Shown here: piece after piece, positions 48,331 to 56,775 of the stretch
Layout of the letters: each line of letters opens with the position of its first letter
Numbering within the stretch: the first letter of the stretch is position 1
Assembly (NCBI GenBank): GCA_963724645.1
Contig: CAVRVJ010000014.1
Span: 1 to 64,000, forward strand
Direction of reading: 5' to 3'
DNA: 64,000 bases
From: CAVXSP01 sp963724645
Lineage (GTDB): Bacteria > Acidobacteriota > Vicinamibacteria > Vicinamibacterales > SCN-69-37
Notes under the pieces: model-generated
Databases searched by the model: none
Seen by the model: the letters and a program-made list of their open reading frames with translations, nothing else
Told to the model about the DNA's origin: nothing
Made by a program: the position numbers and the translations under genes

Positions 48331-49263
48331 ATGCGCATCGTCATCACCGGCGCGGCCGGCTTCATCGGATCTCATCTCTCGGAAGCGCTGATCGCGCGCG
48401 GCGACACGGTTGTCGGGATCGACAACCTGCTGACCGGCGACATCGTGAACATCGAGCACCTGAGAAGCCCGGAGTTTTTGTTCGTCCGGCACGACGTGAC
48501 CAACTTCATCCGCGTCGAGGGGACCGTCGATGCCGTGCTGCATTGGGCCAGCCCGGCCAGCCCCATCGACTATCTGGAAGTGCCGATTCCGACGCTCAAA
48601 GTCGGAGCGCTCGGGACGCACAACGCCCTCGGACTCGCGAAGGCCAAAGGTGCGCGATTCATGATCGCGTCCACCTCCGAGGTGTACGGCGATCCGCTCG
48701 AGCACCCGCAGAAGGAAACGTACTGGGGAAACGTCAATCCGGTCGGGCCCCGCGGCGTCTATGACGAGGCAAAGCGGTTTGCCGAGGCGATTACCGCCGC
48801 CTATCACCGCTACCACGGCCTGGACACGAAGATCGTGAGGATCTTCAATACCTACGGCCCTCGGATGCGCATCCGGGACGGCCGCGCGGTGCCGACCTTC
48901 ATCGCGCAGGCGCTCAAGAGCGAGGATGTGACAATCTTCGGCTCGGGCACCCAGACCCGCAGCTTCTGTTACATCAGCGACCTGGTGGCGGGCCTGATCA
49001 AATTGATGGATTCGAATGAAAACGATCCGATAAATATCGGCAATCCGCAGGAGATGTCGATCGAGGAGATGGCCAGGCTCATCATCCGCATGACGGGATC
49101 GAAGAGCCGGGTTGTGTTCGAGCCGCTGCCCACCGACGATCCGAAAGTCCGCAGGCCCGACATTACGCGGGCCCGCACGCTCCTCGGCTGGGAACCGAAG
49201 GTGTCGCTGGAGGACGGTCTGACGTCGACGATCGCGTACTTCCGGAAAAAGATGAACCTGTGA
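48331..49263 (+). CDS. UDP-glucuronate decarboxylase (UDP-xylose synthase)
   Basis: 310 residues, ATG start. SDR fold: MRIVITGAAGFIGSHLSEAL, STSEVYGDPLEHPQKETYWG (the DPxxHPQxExYWGxVNPxG pattern is diagnostic), YDEAKRFAE with YxxxK, NTYGPRMRIRDGRAVPTFI, GTQTRSFCYISDL. It converts UDP-glucuronate (from Ugd) to UDP-xylose. Last gene of the cluster; the spacer before it (48253-48330) is C-rich low-complexity with no clear ribosome-binding site. Confidence 0.93.
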   Translation: MRIVITGAAGFIGSHLSEALIARGDTVVGIDNLLTGDIVNIEHLRSPEFLFVRHDVTNFIRVEGTVDAVLHWASPASPIDYLEVPIPTLKVGALGTHNALGLAKAKGARFMIASTSEVYGDPLEHPQKETYWGNVNPVGPRGVYDEAKRFAEAITAAYHRYHGLDTKIVRIFNTYGPRMRIRDGRAVPTFIAQALKSEDVTIFGSGTQTRSFCYISDLVAGLIKLMDSNENDPINIGNPQEMSIEEMARLIIRMTGSKSRVVFEPLPTDDPKVRRPDITRARTLLGWEPKVSLEDGLTSTIAYFRKKMNL

Positions 49264-49279
49264 CCGGCCTTCCGGACGG

Positions 49280-49864
49280 CTAACGCAAGGGCGAGGTGTC
49301 GCTCGGTTGCTCGCCAGCCGAAATCCACGACAGCACGCGCATCACGTAATGGACGCCGGAGACGAGCGTGACGGCGAGGGACAGGTAGATGAACACCTGG
49401 ACGAGCATGGACGGCACGCCTCGATAGTTTTCGTACAGCGCACAAACGCCGGTCAGGATGTACGTCGCGGTCGCGGCCTTGCCGAGCAGCGTGGGCCTGA
49501 ACGTGCGTCGCGCCACCGCGAGGTTGACCACCGCGACCGTCAACACGATCGCGACGTCTCGGCTGATCACGATGACGGTCAGCCAGAGCGGCACGTGATT
49601 GGCAAGCTCGAGGCCCGGCAGGGTGAGCATCACGAACATCGTGAGGAGCAGCAGCTTGTCGGCCATCGGATCCAGCCAGGCGCCAAGTGTCGTTGGCTGA
49701 CCCATTCGCCGCGCGATCAGTCCGTCGAGCGCGTCGGTGGCGCCCGCCACGAAAAACGTGAGCAGCGCCCACCCCTGGTGCCCGTACAGCATGGAGAGCG
49801 CAAACACCGGGACCAGAATGAGCCGAAGAAACGTCAGTTGATTGGCGGCGGTCAGGACCGACAT
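49280..49864 (-). CDS. pgsA: CDP-diacylglycerol-glycerol-3-phosphate 3-phosphatidyltransferase
   Basis: 194 residues, ATG start, convergent with the decarboxylase. CDP-alcohol phosphotransferase motif D-x2-DG-x2-AR-x8-G-x3-D-x3-D is complete in DALDGLIARRMGQPTTLGAW then LDPMAD (residues about 44-69). About five membrane segments (LTFLRLILVPVFALSMLYGH first). It makes phosphatidylglycerol phosphate for membrane lipids; homologues that use other alcohols exist, but the NxLTxLR start favours PgsA. Confidence 0.9.
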   Translation of the reverse strand: MSVLTAANQLTFLRLILVPVFALSMLYGHQGWALLTFFVAGATDALDGLIARRMGQPTTLGAWLDPMADKLLLLTMFVMLTLPGLELANHVPLWLTVIVISRDVAIVLTVAVVNLAVARRTFRPTLLGKAATATYILTGVCALYENYRGVPSMLVQVFIYLSLAVTLVSGVHYVMRVLSWISAGEQPSDTSPLR

Positions 49865-49888
49865 GAGCAGGTCATTCTACGCGCGAGG

Positions 49889-51382
49889 TCACCTCACCCC
49901 CGGCCCGCGGGTCCATCGAGAAGCCGTTCTCACTTCCTCGTAGCAGGAAACCGCCCCAAACCGCGAGCATTCCGGCGGGACCTGGCACGATTGCCCGCTA
50001 CAGGAAAGTGAGAACGGCCCCAGACGCGGCGTGCCGGACAGTTGCTTGATACGCGCAACAGCGGCCACCAGATCGGCACCCGAGGCGGGCTCGCCGGGCC
50101 CGAATCGACCCGTCCCGTCGCCCTTCACCACGCCGGCGGCCACGGCCAGCGCGATCGCCCGATACAACACGTGTCCAGTCGGCACGTCGTCCAGCCGCGG
50201 CCGTTCGGTGCGCCACCTCGCGACCTCGTCCGGCCGGCCGGCGGCGACCAGGTTGATGAGCTGGGAGGCGATTTGCGCCAGATCGCTGCGGCGCACGACC
50301 GCGTTCGGCTGGAATGTGTGGTTCGGAAAACCGTCCATGATGCCGGCCTGGGTCACCGGAAGAATCCAGGGGACTGCCCAATGCGTGCGGACGTCGGTGA
50401 GGACGACGGCCGGCTTGCGTGGCGCCCGACGAACGAGCGGGTCGAGGTCGATGCCGATCATGGCGGCGACTTGCGCGCGCGTGACCGTCCGAGCCTCCGG
50501 AATGCCGCGATATTCGGCCGGCAACGCCTCGAAGGCGGCGCGGGCGCGGAGCGCGTCGCGCTTCTCGTGCCATGCGGGGCGTGGATCGATGGCCACCGCC
50601 CGGCCGAACGCGTCGGCGGCCTCGCTGGTCTTGCCGCGCGCCTCGAGCACGCTGCCGAGCAGAGCGAGCGCATCGGCATCACTACTATCCAGTTCGACTG
50701 CCTGCCTGGCATGCTGCTCGGCAGGGTCGAGCGCGCGTCGCGCGAACTCGACGGCCGCCAGTTCGCGCACCATGACTGGACTGGACGGCGAGGCTTGCAG
50801 CGCGCGTTCCAGGATCGCCTGCGCCTCGTCCAACCGTCCGGCCGCGCGGGCCCTGGCGGCCGCAGTCACTTCGGCCTGGGTGATGCGCAACCGAATCAAA
50901 TCCAACCGCGTCCGCGCCTCTTCGCGCGAAGGATCGACCTTCAGCAACTGCTCGAGTGCGGACGCGGTGGTGAGGTCGTCGCCCACACCGAGCGCCGCCG
51001 TCACCCGTCCCTCCAGCGCCGGCAGGTAGCGATCGTCTTTCGAGACCGCCGACGTGAAGTAGCCAAGCGCGTCCTTGAATTGCCGATCCGCCAGGGCCGT
51101 GTCGCCGAGCGCGACTTCGGCCGGATAGAACCCAGGTGATTGTTTGAGAATGTCGGAGAAATCGCGGTTCGCACCACGAAGATCGCCCGCCTGAAAACGA
51201 AGCCACCCCTCGTCGTAGCGCTGCCGAAGCGCAGCGGAGACGGTCAGCCCCTGGGGCACGTCAGGCTTCATGTAATTCGGGTACTTCGGGGCCGCCGCCA
51301 CCGCGGGCGGAGGACGGTGCGAGGCGCATGCGGCTACTCCTGACGCGAGCAACAGCGCGCCGATGAGATGTACACGGCTCAT
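49889..51382 (-). CDS. Lipoprotein with TPR repeats and SLH-like domain, repeat-derived C-terminus
   Basis: 497 residues. Lipobox LLLASGVAAC (cysteine about residue 19). Four or more TPR-like helices pairs from 50 to 270 (ALRQRYDEGWLRFQAGDLRG, PAEVALGDTALADRQFKDAL, ADALALLGSVLEARGKTSEA). A region with the S-layer-homology look is at 320-450 (DVRTHWAVPWILPVTQAGIM then DGFPNHTFQPNAVVRRSDLA, and VAAGVVKGDGTGRFGPGEPA). The last about 40 residues, after RIKQLSGTPRLG, are encoded by two REP-like repeat copies and read AVSCYEEVRTASRWT; the original stop was probably lost. Role: outer-membrane or periplasmic scaffold, inferred. Confidence 0.75.
   Translation of the reverse strand: MSRVHLIGALLLASGVAACASHRPPPAVAAAPKYPNYMKPDVPQGLTVSAALRQRYDEGWLRFQAGDLRGANRDFSDILKQSPGFYPAEVALGDTALADRQFKDALGYFTSAVSKDDRYLPALEGRVTAALGVGDDLTTASALEQLLKVDPSREEARTRLDLIRLRITQAEVTAAARARAAGRLDEAQAILERALQASPSSPVMVRELAAVEFARRALDPAEQHARQAVELDSSDADALALLGSVLEARGKTSEAADAFGRAVAIDPRPAWHEKRDALRARAAFEALPAEYRGIPEARTVTRAQVAAMIGIDLDPLVRRAPRKPAVVLTDVRTHWAVPWILPVTQAGIMDGFPNHTFQPNAVVRRSDLAQIASQLINLVAAGRPDEVARWRTERPRLDDVPTGHVLYRAIALAVAAGVVKGDGTGRFGPGEPASGADLVAAVARIKQLSGTPRLGPFSLSCSGQSCQVPPECSRFGAVSCYEEVRTASRWTRGPGVR
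49924..49955 (-). repeat. REP-like element copy A
   Basis: 32 bases, exact reverse complement of copy C at 62157-62188. Core hairpin TTCCT-GCTACG-AGGAA with a GTGAGAACGG head. It lies in the 3' end of the TPR/SLH gene and forms an inverted pair with copy B. Confidence 0.75.
49993..50017 (+). repeat. REP-like element copy B (diverged)
   Basis: GCTACAGGAAAGTGAGAACG is a diverged match to the copy C half GCTACGAGGAAGTGAGAACG, in the opposite orientation to copy A and 37 nt away from it. The pair A-B has the layout of a bacterial interspersed mosaic element (two inverted REPs). Confidence 0.55.
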
Positions 51383-51428
51383 AGAAGCAGCTTAGCGCGC
51401 ACTGAAAAAATATGACGGGACCATTTTT

Positions 51429-52718
51429 TCACGCGGGGACTTTGGCGCTCAGAAATCGATCGAGGAGGCGCCTGGGCACTTCCGCCTCGATCGACAGGCG
51501 ATGGTCGACGGCCACGTGGCTGAGGACCCTGGCGTGGCGATACAAGTCTGAAATCAGCCGGCGGTCGGCCTCCCTGGTGCTGTCGAACTCGAGACGGACC
51601 GGCTCAGCGTCCATTTCGAGGCGGGACGCGATGATTTCCACGAGCTCCTGGCGTCCGGCGCCCGATCGCGCGGACACGAAAACGGCGCCCGGATGGAGCG
51701 CCTTCAGCCGCGCCAGCTCGCCGGCCGGGAGCACGTCGCATTTGTTGAAGACATCAAGGATCGGAGTCTGCGCCGCGCCGACCTCGAGCAGGACGGATCG
51801 GACGGCGTTGGCCCGCCTGTCGCGATCGACGACAGCCGCGTCCACGACATGAAGGAGCAGCTCTGCGGTCGACACCTCTTCGAGCGTTGCGTGAAACGCG
51901 GCGACGAGCTGGTGCGGCAGGCGGTCGATGAACCCGACCGTGTCGGAGATCAGAATCTGGCGCGCATCCGGGAGCTTCACCCGCCGCATCAGCGGATCCA
52001 GGGTGACAAACAGCGCATCGGACACCTGGGCGGCGCTGCTGGTCAGCGCATTGAACAAGGTCGTCTTGCCGGCGTTCGTGTAGCCCACGAGCGCAACCAC
52101 GGGCACGTCGTGCCGTTTGCGCCGGCTCCGCAGGTGCCCTCGCCGGCGCTGAACCTCCGCGATCTCCCGCTTGAGACCCGCAATCCGGTAGCGAATCCGG
52201 CGCCGATCGGTCTCGAGCTTTGTCTCACCGGGACCGCGGGTGCCGATGCCGCCGCCGAGCCGCGAGAGCGCCGTGCCGGAGCCGCTCAGCCTGGGCATCA
52301 GGTACTGCAGCTGCGCGAGTTCGATCTGCAGCTTGCCCTCGCGAGTGCGCGCGCGGCGCGCAAAGATATCGAGGATCACCGCGGTTCGATCGATCACGCG
52401 CCGGCCCAGCAGTTCTTCCAGATTGCGCGTCTGCGCCGGCGTGAGCTCATGGTCGAAGATGGCGAGCGTCGCGCCGGCGGCGTCGCACGCCACGGCCAGT
52501 CCTTCGGCCTTGCCCTTGCCGATGAGCGTCGCGGGATCGGGCGTCGAGCGCTCCTGCATGGCGCGGAGCACGACGGCGGCGCCTGCGGCTTGTGCAAGAC
52601 CGGCGAGCTCGTCGAAAAGGATGTCGGGATCGGCGCCGCGCGCCTTGCGCGTGACCAGGCCGACGAGAGCCGCGCGCTCGGTGGGAGGCTCGTGAGAAGC
52701 AGCCCGGCGCGTGCTCAT
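51429..52718 (-). CDS. hflX: GTPase HflX
   Basis: 429 residues, ATG start overlapping the YrdC stop. Domain order: N-terminal HflX domain with TLIGKGKAEGLAVAC (about 65-79) and FDHELTPAQTRNLEELLGRR; a helical linker SRLGGGIGTRGPGETKLETD (GGxGTRGPGExxLExDRR, diagnostic); then G domain GYTNAGKTTLFNAL, DTVGFIDRLPHQLV, NKCD. It binds the 50S subunit and splits stalled 70S ribosomes. Length and motifs are complete. Confidence 0.95.
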   Translation of the reverse strand: MSTRRAASHEPPTERAALVGLVTRKARGADPDILFDELAGLAQAAGAAVVLRAMQERSTPDPATLIGKGKAEGLAVACDAAGATLAIFDHELTPAQTRNLEELLGRRVIDRTAVILDIFARRARTREGKLQIELAQLQYLMPRLSGSGTALSRLGGGIGTRGPGETKLETDRRRIRYRIAGLKREIAEVQRRRGHLRSRRKRHDVPVVALVGYTNAGKTTLFNALTSSAAQVSDALFVTLDPLMRRVKLPDARQILISDTVGFIDRLPHQLVAAFHATLEEVSTAELLLHVVDAAVVDRDRRANAVRSVLLEVGAAQTPILDVFNKCDVLPAGELARLKALHPGAVFVSARSGAGRQELVEIIASRLEMDAEPVRLEFDSTREADRRLISDLYRHARVLSHVAVDHRLSIEAEVPRRLLDRFLSAKVPA

Positions 52719-53323
52719 TCCTGAAGTGATTCTAGCACGCGCTCCCAGGCGATCGCGCCATCGCGCACGAGCACCGGCCGCGGGCCGCGCGCATCGACAA
52801 TCGTCGACGGCGCGCCGCCGGGCGCCGCGCCGCCATCCACAGTCAGCACGCGCAGATCATCGGCAAGGCTGCCAAGACCGGTGGCCTCGCGCGCCGGCGG
52901 ATCGCCCGTGCGATTCGCGCTCGTGGCAGTCACCGGCGCGCCGAATGCCTCACAGAGCGATCGGGCGATTGCATGCCCCGGCACGCGAATCGCCACCGAA
53001 CGACGCCCGGCGTGCGCTTCCGGCGCGATGGCCGCCGGCGCGTCGAGGACGAGCGACAGCGGCCCGGGCCAGAAGCGCGCCGCCAGTCGCGCGCCGGTCG
53101 GTCCCAGGCGGCCGCAGAGCGCCTCAACCTGCCGTGTCGAGGCGGCGACGAGCGGCAGCGCGGCCCGCGGCGCGCGCCCCTTGAGCTCGAAGAGCCGGCG
53201 GACCGCCGCGGCGGACGCGGGATCCACCGCCAATCCATAGAACGTGTCGGTTGGGAAGGCGACGATTCCACCCTCTCTCAGCCAGTCGGCGGCGGAGGCC
53301 AGATCGTCAGGCTGGCAGATTCC
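52715..53323 (-). CDS. Sua5/YciO/YrdC-domain protein (threonylcarbamoyl-AMP synthase), start unresolved
   Basis: The protein sense begins at about 53305 with DLASAADWLREGGIVAFPTD then TFYGLAVDP, the family N-terminus. KGR at 190s-equivalent, PLSLVLDAP, RVPGHAIARSLCEAFGAPV and TSANRTGDPPA follow, ending at 52715. It makes the threonylcarbamoyl-AMP used for t6A37 of tRNAs. No ATG, GTG or TTG lies between the in-frame TGA at 53324 (stop of the acyl-CoA dehydrogenase) and the FPTDT motif; the first GTG (53233) would cut off essential residues. So either a rare start (CTG/ATC) is used or one base is wrong upstream. About 190-200 residues. Confidence 0.82.
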   Translation of the reverse strand, partial: GICQPDDLASAADWLREGGIVAFPTDTFYGLAVDPASAAAVRRLFELKGRAPRAALPLVAASTRQVEALCGRLGPTGARLAARFWPGPLSLVLDAPAAIAPEAHAGRRSVAIRVPGHAIARSLCEAFGAPVTATSANRTGDPPAREATGLGSLADDLRVLTVDGGAAPGGAPSTIVDARGPRPVLVRDGAIAWERVLESLQE

Positions 53324-54532
53324 TCACTCGCTGGCTTTCCGGTACCGGGGCAACTCGCATCGCGTGGGTTTGTCGGAGCGGTAGCCGAGGGCGTAGTCAG
53401 CCTGCATCACCGCGTGAATCTCACGCGTGCCTTCGTAGATGACGGCGCCCTTGCAGTTGCGATAAAAGCGGCCGACCGGATACTCATCCGAGTAGCCGTT
53501 GGCGCCGTGCACCTGCACGGCGTCGCCGGCTGCGCGCTCCGAGGCGACGGTGGCAAACCATTTCGCGAGCCCGGTCTCGCGCGTGTTTCGCCGGCCGATG
53601 TTTTTCAGCCACCCGGCCCGCATCCACAGCAGCCGCGCGGCCTGATAGTCCGACTCCATGCGCGCGATCATCTCCTTGACGAGCTGGTGCTGGGCGATCT
53701 CGACACCGAACGTCGTGCGCTCGCGCGCGTACTTCGCGCTCGCGTCCCGGCAAGCGCGGATGAGGCCGGTGGCGCCGGCGGCCACCGTGTAGCGGCCCTG
53801 ATCGAGCGCGAACATCGCAATCTTGAACCCCTCGCCTTCGCGGCCGAGGAGGTTCTCTTCCGGCACCTCCACGTTGTCCATCTTGAAGAACCCGGTGTTG
53901 CCGGCGAGAATGCCCCACTTATGGATCATGGATCCGCTCGAGAAGCCTTTGAACGCGCGTTCGACGATGAACGCGCTCAGGCCTGAGGGATCGCGGCGCT
54001 TCTTCTTCTCCGGGTCGGTCCACGCAAACACCAGGAAGGCATCCGCGACATCCGCGAGCGAGATCCAGATCTTCTCGCCGTTGAGCACGTACCGATCGCC
54101 CCGCCGCGCGGCGGTCGACTGGATGCCGCGAACATCACTGCCGGCGGACGGCTCGGTCAGCCCGTAACTGGCGATGGTCTTTCCCTGCGCCTGCGGTACC
54201 AGGTACCGCTGCTTCTGGTGCTCAGACCCCCACGAGAGCAGCGTCAGGCAGTTCAGTCCCGCATGCACCGACATGATCACGCGCAGAGACGTGTCGACGT
54301 ACTCGAGCTCCTCGCTGATCACGCCGAGGCTGACGTAGTCCATCCCGGCGCCGCCGTACGCCTCGGGCACGGACACACCGAGGAGGCCGAGCGCCGCCAT
54401 CTGCGGGAGAAGGCCGCGATCGAACCGGTGCTCCCGATCGAGATCCCGGATTCGCGGCGCCACCTCGCGGGCGGCCCAGTCGCGAACCGTCTGCTCGAGC
54501 AGGCGATGGTCGTCGGAGAGATCGAAATCCAT
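53324..54532 (-). CDS. Acyl-CoA dehydrogenase
   Basis: 402 residues, ATG start. FAD-dependent oxidation of an acyl-CoA in the matrix of fatty or amino acid degradation. Helical N-terminus (LLEQTVRDWAAREVAPRIRD), YGLTEPSAGSDVRGIQSTA (flavin/substrate site), beta domain with VLNGEKIWISLADVADAFLV, GFKIAMFALDQGRYTVAAGA, and the C-terminal RNCKGAVIYEGTREIHAVMQ, where the E of YEGT is the catalytic base in the common (not isovaleryl) position. Chain-length specificity cannot be read. Directly upstream of the YrdC gene. Confidence 0.9.
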   Translation of the reverse strand: MDFDLSDDHRLLEQTVRDWAAREVAPRIRDLDREHRFDRGLLPQMAALGLLGVSVPEAYGGAGMDYVSLGVISEELEYVDTSLRVIMSVHAGLNCLTLLSWGSEHQKQRYLVPQAQGKTIASYGLTEPSAGSDVRGIQSTAARRGDRYVLNGEKIWISLADVADAFLVFAWTDPEKKKRRDPSGLSAFIVERAFKGFSSGSMIHKWGILAGNTGFFKMDNVEVPEENLLGREGEGFKIAMFALDQGRYTVAAGATGLIRACRDASAKYARERTTFGVEIAQHQLVKEMIARMESDYQAARLLWMRAGWLKNIGRRNTRETGLAKWFATVASERAAGDAVQVHGANGYSDEYPVGRFYRNCKGAVIYEGTREIHAVMQADYALGYRSDKPTRCELPRYRKASE

Positions 54533-54557
54533 GGCGGTCCTCGCCGCGTGAGCCCGC

Positions 54558-55355
54558 CTATTCCCGTCGCAGCTCGACTGGCGCGCCCGTGCTGACGCCC
54601 AACTGCTCGGCGGCGCTGGCGGCGTGCGCGGCGACCTCGAGGTGATCGGTCGATCCGAAGAGCGCGCCCAGCTCGCCGGCCGCGACCTCGGAGTACGTCG
54701 AGACGATTCGCCCGATGGAGTGGCCTCCGATCGTCAGCTTGATCGCACGCGAGTCGCTGGTCAGCCGCTCGCACGATCGGCGATCGAGGTTGGTGACGAC
54801 GTTGCCGAAGCGATCGATGCGCACGACCACCCCCCGGAGCACGCCCTCATCGAGATTCGGGCGAGGCAGGTCGAGCATCTGGAAGTCGGTGATCGTGCGT
54901 CCGAAGGCCGCGAGTTGAATGCCGCCTTTGGCCAGCCATCCGGCGGCCGGCGCGAACCGATCGCGCCCTTCGAACGTGCGGCTGACCGTCGGCCGCGCGT
55001 AGCGGCGCTCGGTCAACTCGACCACCTTCTTTGGCGGTGTCTCGAGGAAGACGGCCGTGAGCACGCCGTTGTCCGGCGCGACGAATCGCCAATCACCGGC
55101 CTCGGCGACAATCCCACGGCGCTGGGTCCCGACACCGGGATCGACGACGACAAGGAAAATCGTGCCGGCCGGAAAGTACTTATAGGACGCGGCCAGCTCC
55201 AGCGCCGCGGCCCGAATGTCGTGCGCCGGCAGTTCGTGAGAGATGTCGACCAGGGTGACGTCTGCCGCCAGGCTCAGCACCACGCCCTTCATGACGCCCG
55301 CGTAGTGGTCGCGCGCGCCGAAATCGCTGAGCAGGGCGACGATGGGGCGAGCCAT
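54558..55355 (-). CDS. SAM hydroxide adenosyltransferase (SAM hydrolase, DUF62)
   Basis: 265 residues, ATG start. It starts ALLSDFGARDHYAGVMKGVV (8-27) with the DFG..D.Y.G.MKG signature of the fluorinase/chlorinase superfamily, then DISHELPAHDIRAAALELA, VVVDPGVGT and FVAPDNGVLT, and later VVRIDRFGNVVTNL. Enzymes of this branch split S-adenosylmethionine to adenosine and methionine using water; halogenases have a specific loop insert that is absent here. Next to a methyltransferase gene 41 nt upstream. Confidence 0.88.
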   Translation of the reverse strand: MARPIVALLSDFGARDHYAGVMKGVVLSLAADVTLVDISHELPAHDIRAAALELAASYKYFPAGTIFLVVVDPGVGTQRRGIVAEAGDWRFVAPDNGVLTAVFLETPPKKVVELTERRYARPTVSRTFEGRDRFAPAAGWLAKGGIQLAAFGRTITDFQMLDLPRPNLDEGVLRGVVVRIDRFGNVVTNLDRRSCERLTSDSRAIKLTIGGHSIGRIVSTYSEVAAGELGALFGSTDHLEVAAHAASAAEQLGVSTGAPVELRRE

Positions 55356-55396
55356 ACGGCCATGACAATATCAACTTAAAACTCAAAACTGAAAAC

Positions 55397-56080
55397 TTAA
55401 AAGGTGAGTCTCCCAAAGGCCTTCCTGAACAGAATCTCGCGCGAGCTGCTCTTCAGCAGCACGGACTCGGCCACGGCGAGACCGTCGAACATCTTGATGA
55501 TGTCGCGCGTGAGCAGTACGGTGCGCCGAACGGAAGCAGCCGGGTAGGGGCGCACTCGCAGCCGGTCCGCCGTGACAACGACGAATCGCGAGTGGGTGGT
55601 GAGATCGACCGCGGTGGTTCCGAACATCCCGTAGAGGGCGCCGCCGGGACGCAGCAGGCGTACGAGCCGCCCGGCCAGGACCTTCCCCGCGCGCAGGTCC
55701 AGAAAGTCGAACAAATCCCAGCACAGAATCCCGTCGACCGACTCCGGTAGCTGGCTCAGTCGCGCCTCGAAGAACTGGGCGAGCTTCGCGCGCTCGCCAC
55801 GTTTGGCGTGCGACTCCACGTCGGCGACCAGATCCTCGACATGAATCTTGCACGCGAACCGGTCGCCAAAAAACGTGACGTTGGGACCGACCACCGGACC
55901 GAGATCGAGCAATACCGGCGCCGGCTGTTGAATCACCGCGCTCAGGAATCGCGGAAAGACCTTGGAAGTCGTGATGTGGTCCGGCGGCCCCGGGGGAGGC
56001 GGGGGAGGCGCCGGCTCGGTTTTGCGCAGGCTCCGCTTGAACAACGCGGTCAACGGACCGGCCTTCGATCCTGACAACAC
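55397..56080 (-). CDS. Methyltransferase-like protein with proline-rich N-terminus
   Basis: 227 residues. After a basic, proline-run start (KRSLRKTEPAPPPPPPGPPD, 15-34), residues 55-75 read QQPAPVLLDLGPVVGPNVTF, a Rossmann motif I variant (DLGP.VG.N); then SVDGILCWDLFDFLDL and LAGRLVRLLRPGGALYGMFG, typical of the motif IV-V region of class I methyltransferases. Motif I lacks the usual GxGxG, so SAM binding is inferred. A T-rich spacer lies downstream. Adjacent to bactofilin (14 nt) and to the SAM hydrolase. Confidence 0.65.
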   Translation of the reverse strand: MLSGSKAGPLTALFKRSLRKTEPAPPPPPPGPPDHITTSKVFPRFLSAVIQQPAPVLLDLGPVVGPNVTFFGDRFACKIHVEDLVADVESHAKRGERAKLAQFFEARLSQLPESVDGILCWDLFDFLDLRAGKVLAGRLVRLLRPGGALYGMFGTTAVDLTTHSRFVVVTADRLRVRPYPAASVRRTVLLTRDIIKMFDGLAVAESVLLKSSSREILFRKAFGRLTF

Positions 56081-56094
56081 CAGCTCCGTCCGAT

Positions 56095-56631
56095 CTAGCG
56101 GACCGGAGTCGTGGGTGTGCCCGACGTCACGCCAGCCGCGACCGGCGGCTTCGTTTCGATCGGCCGATCGGTGGCGGGCTTGTCGCCCGGTTTCGGAGCG
56201 CCCTGTCGCTGCATGTCGATGCTGCCGCGGAAATGCGCGCCGTCGGCAATCGCCACTCGCGGGGCTGAGATGTCGCCGTCGACCGACCCGGCATCGCGAA
56301 TGTCGACCTTCTCGGTGGCGGTCACGTTGCCGTGCACCTCACCCTGCACGACGACCGCCTTCGCGAAGACCTGCGCTTTGATCTTTGCATTGGGCCCGAT
56401 GGTCAGAATGTTCTGGCGCAGCTCAATCTTGCCTTCCACCTGACCTTCGATGGTGAGGTCTTCGCTGCCGCTGAGCTCGCCTTTGATCACGACGCTCTTG
56501 CCGATATTCACCATGTCCCTCTCTGTGTGCCGAGGCGCGTCCACGCGCGGCGATACGCTGTCGGTGCTGGCGGGGGCTGTCCCCGATGGGGTTGGTTGAG
56601 GCGGGCGAACGGCCTCATCTCTCTTCCACAT
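56095..56631 (-). CDS. Bactofilin (polymer-forming cytoskeletal protein)
   Basis: 178 residues from the ATG at 56631, with GGAGAA 8 nt upstream; the open frame extends 34 codons further, but without a box. A disordered Pro/Ser/Thr-rich head (to about residue 45), then the beta-helix DUF583 core: VNIGKSVVIKGELSGSEDLT, IEGQVEGKIELRQNILTIGP and NAKIKAQVFAKAVVVQGEVH in about 17-residue steps, then a proline/threonine-rich tail. Bactofilins self-assemble without nucleotide to shape cells or localise wall enzymes. It is the first gene of a run on the minus strand. Confidence 0.9.
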   Translation of the reverse strand: MWKRDEAVRPPQPTPSGTAPASTDSVSPRVDAPRHTERDMVNIGKSVVIKGELSGSEDLTIEGQVEGKIELRQNILTIGPNAKIKAQVFAKAVVVQGEVHGNVTATEKVDIRDAGSVDGDISAPRVAIADGAHFRGSIDMQRQGAPKPGDKPATDRPIETKPPVAAGVTSGTPTTPVR

Positions 56632-56775
56632 GTGCTGGTTCTCCACGCGCGCCGGCCTGGTCGACTGACCGGCTACAACGGCCAAAATGGGGAGTAGGGC
56701 CTGGGCCCAGTATATGGGACCGGGAAAACCCATGTCTACTGCCTTTTCCTTCTAGCATTTAGCGTCGGTGCTACC

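Noticed and set aside
54558..55355. SAM-dependent halogenase (fluorinase/chlorinase)
   Set aside because: It shares the fold, but the halogenase-specific loop is not seen and the sequence matches the common SAM hydrolase branch.
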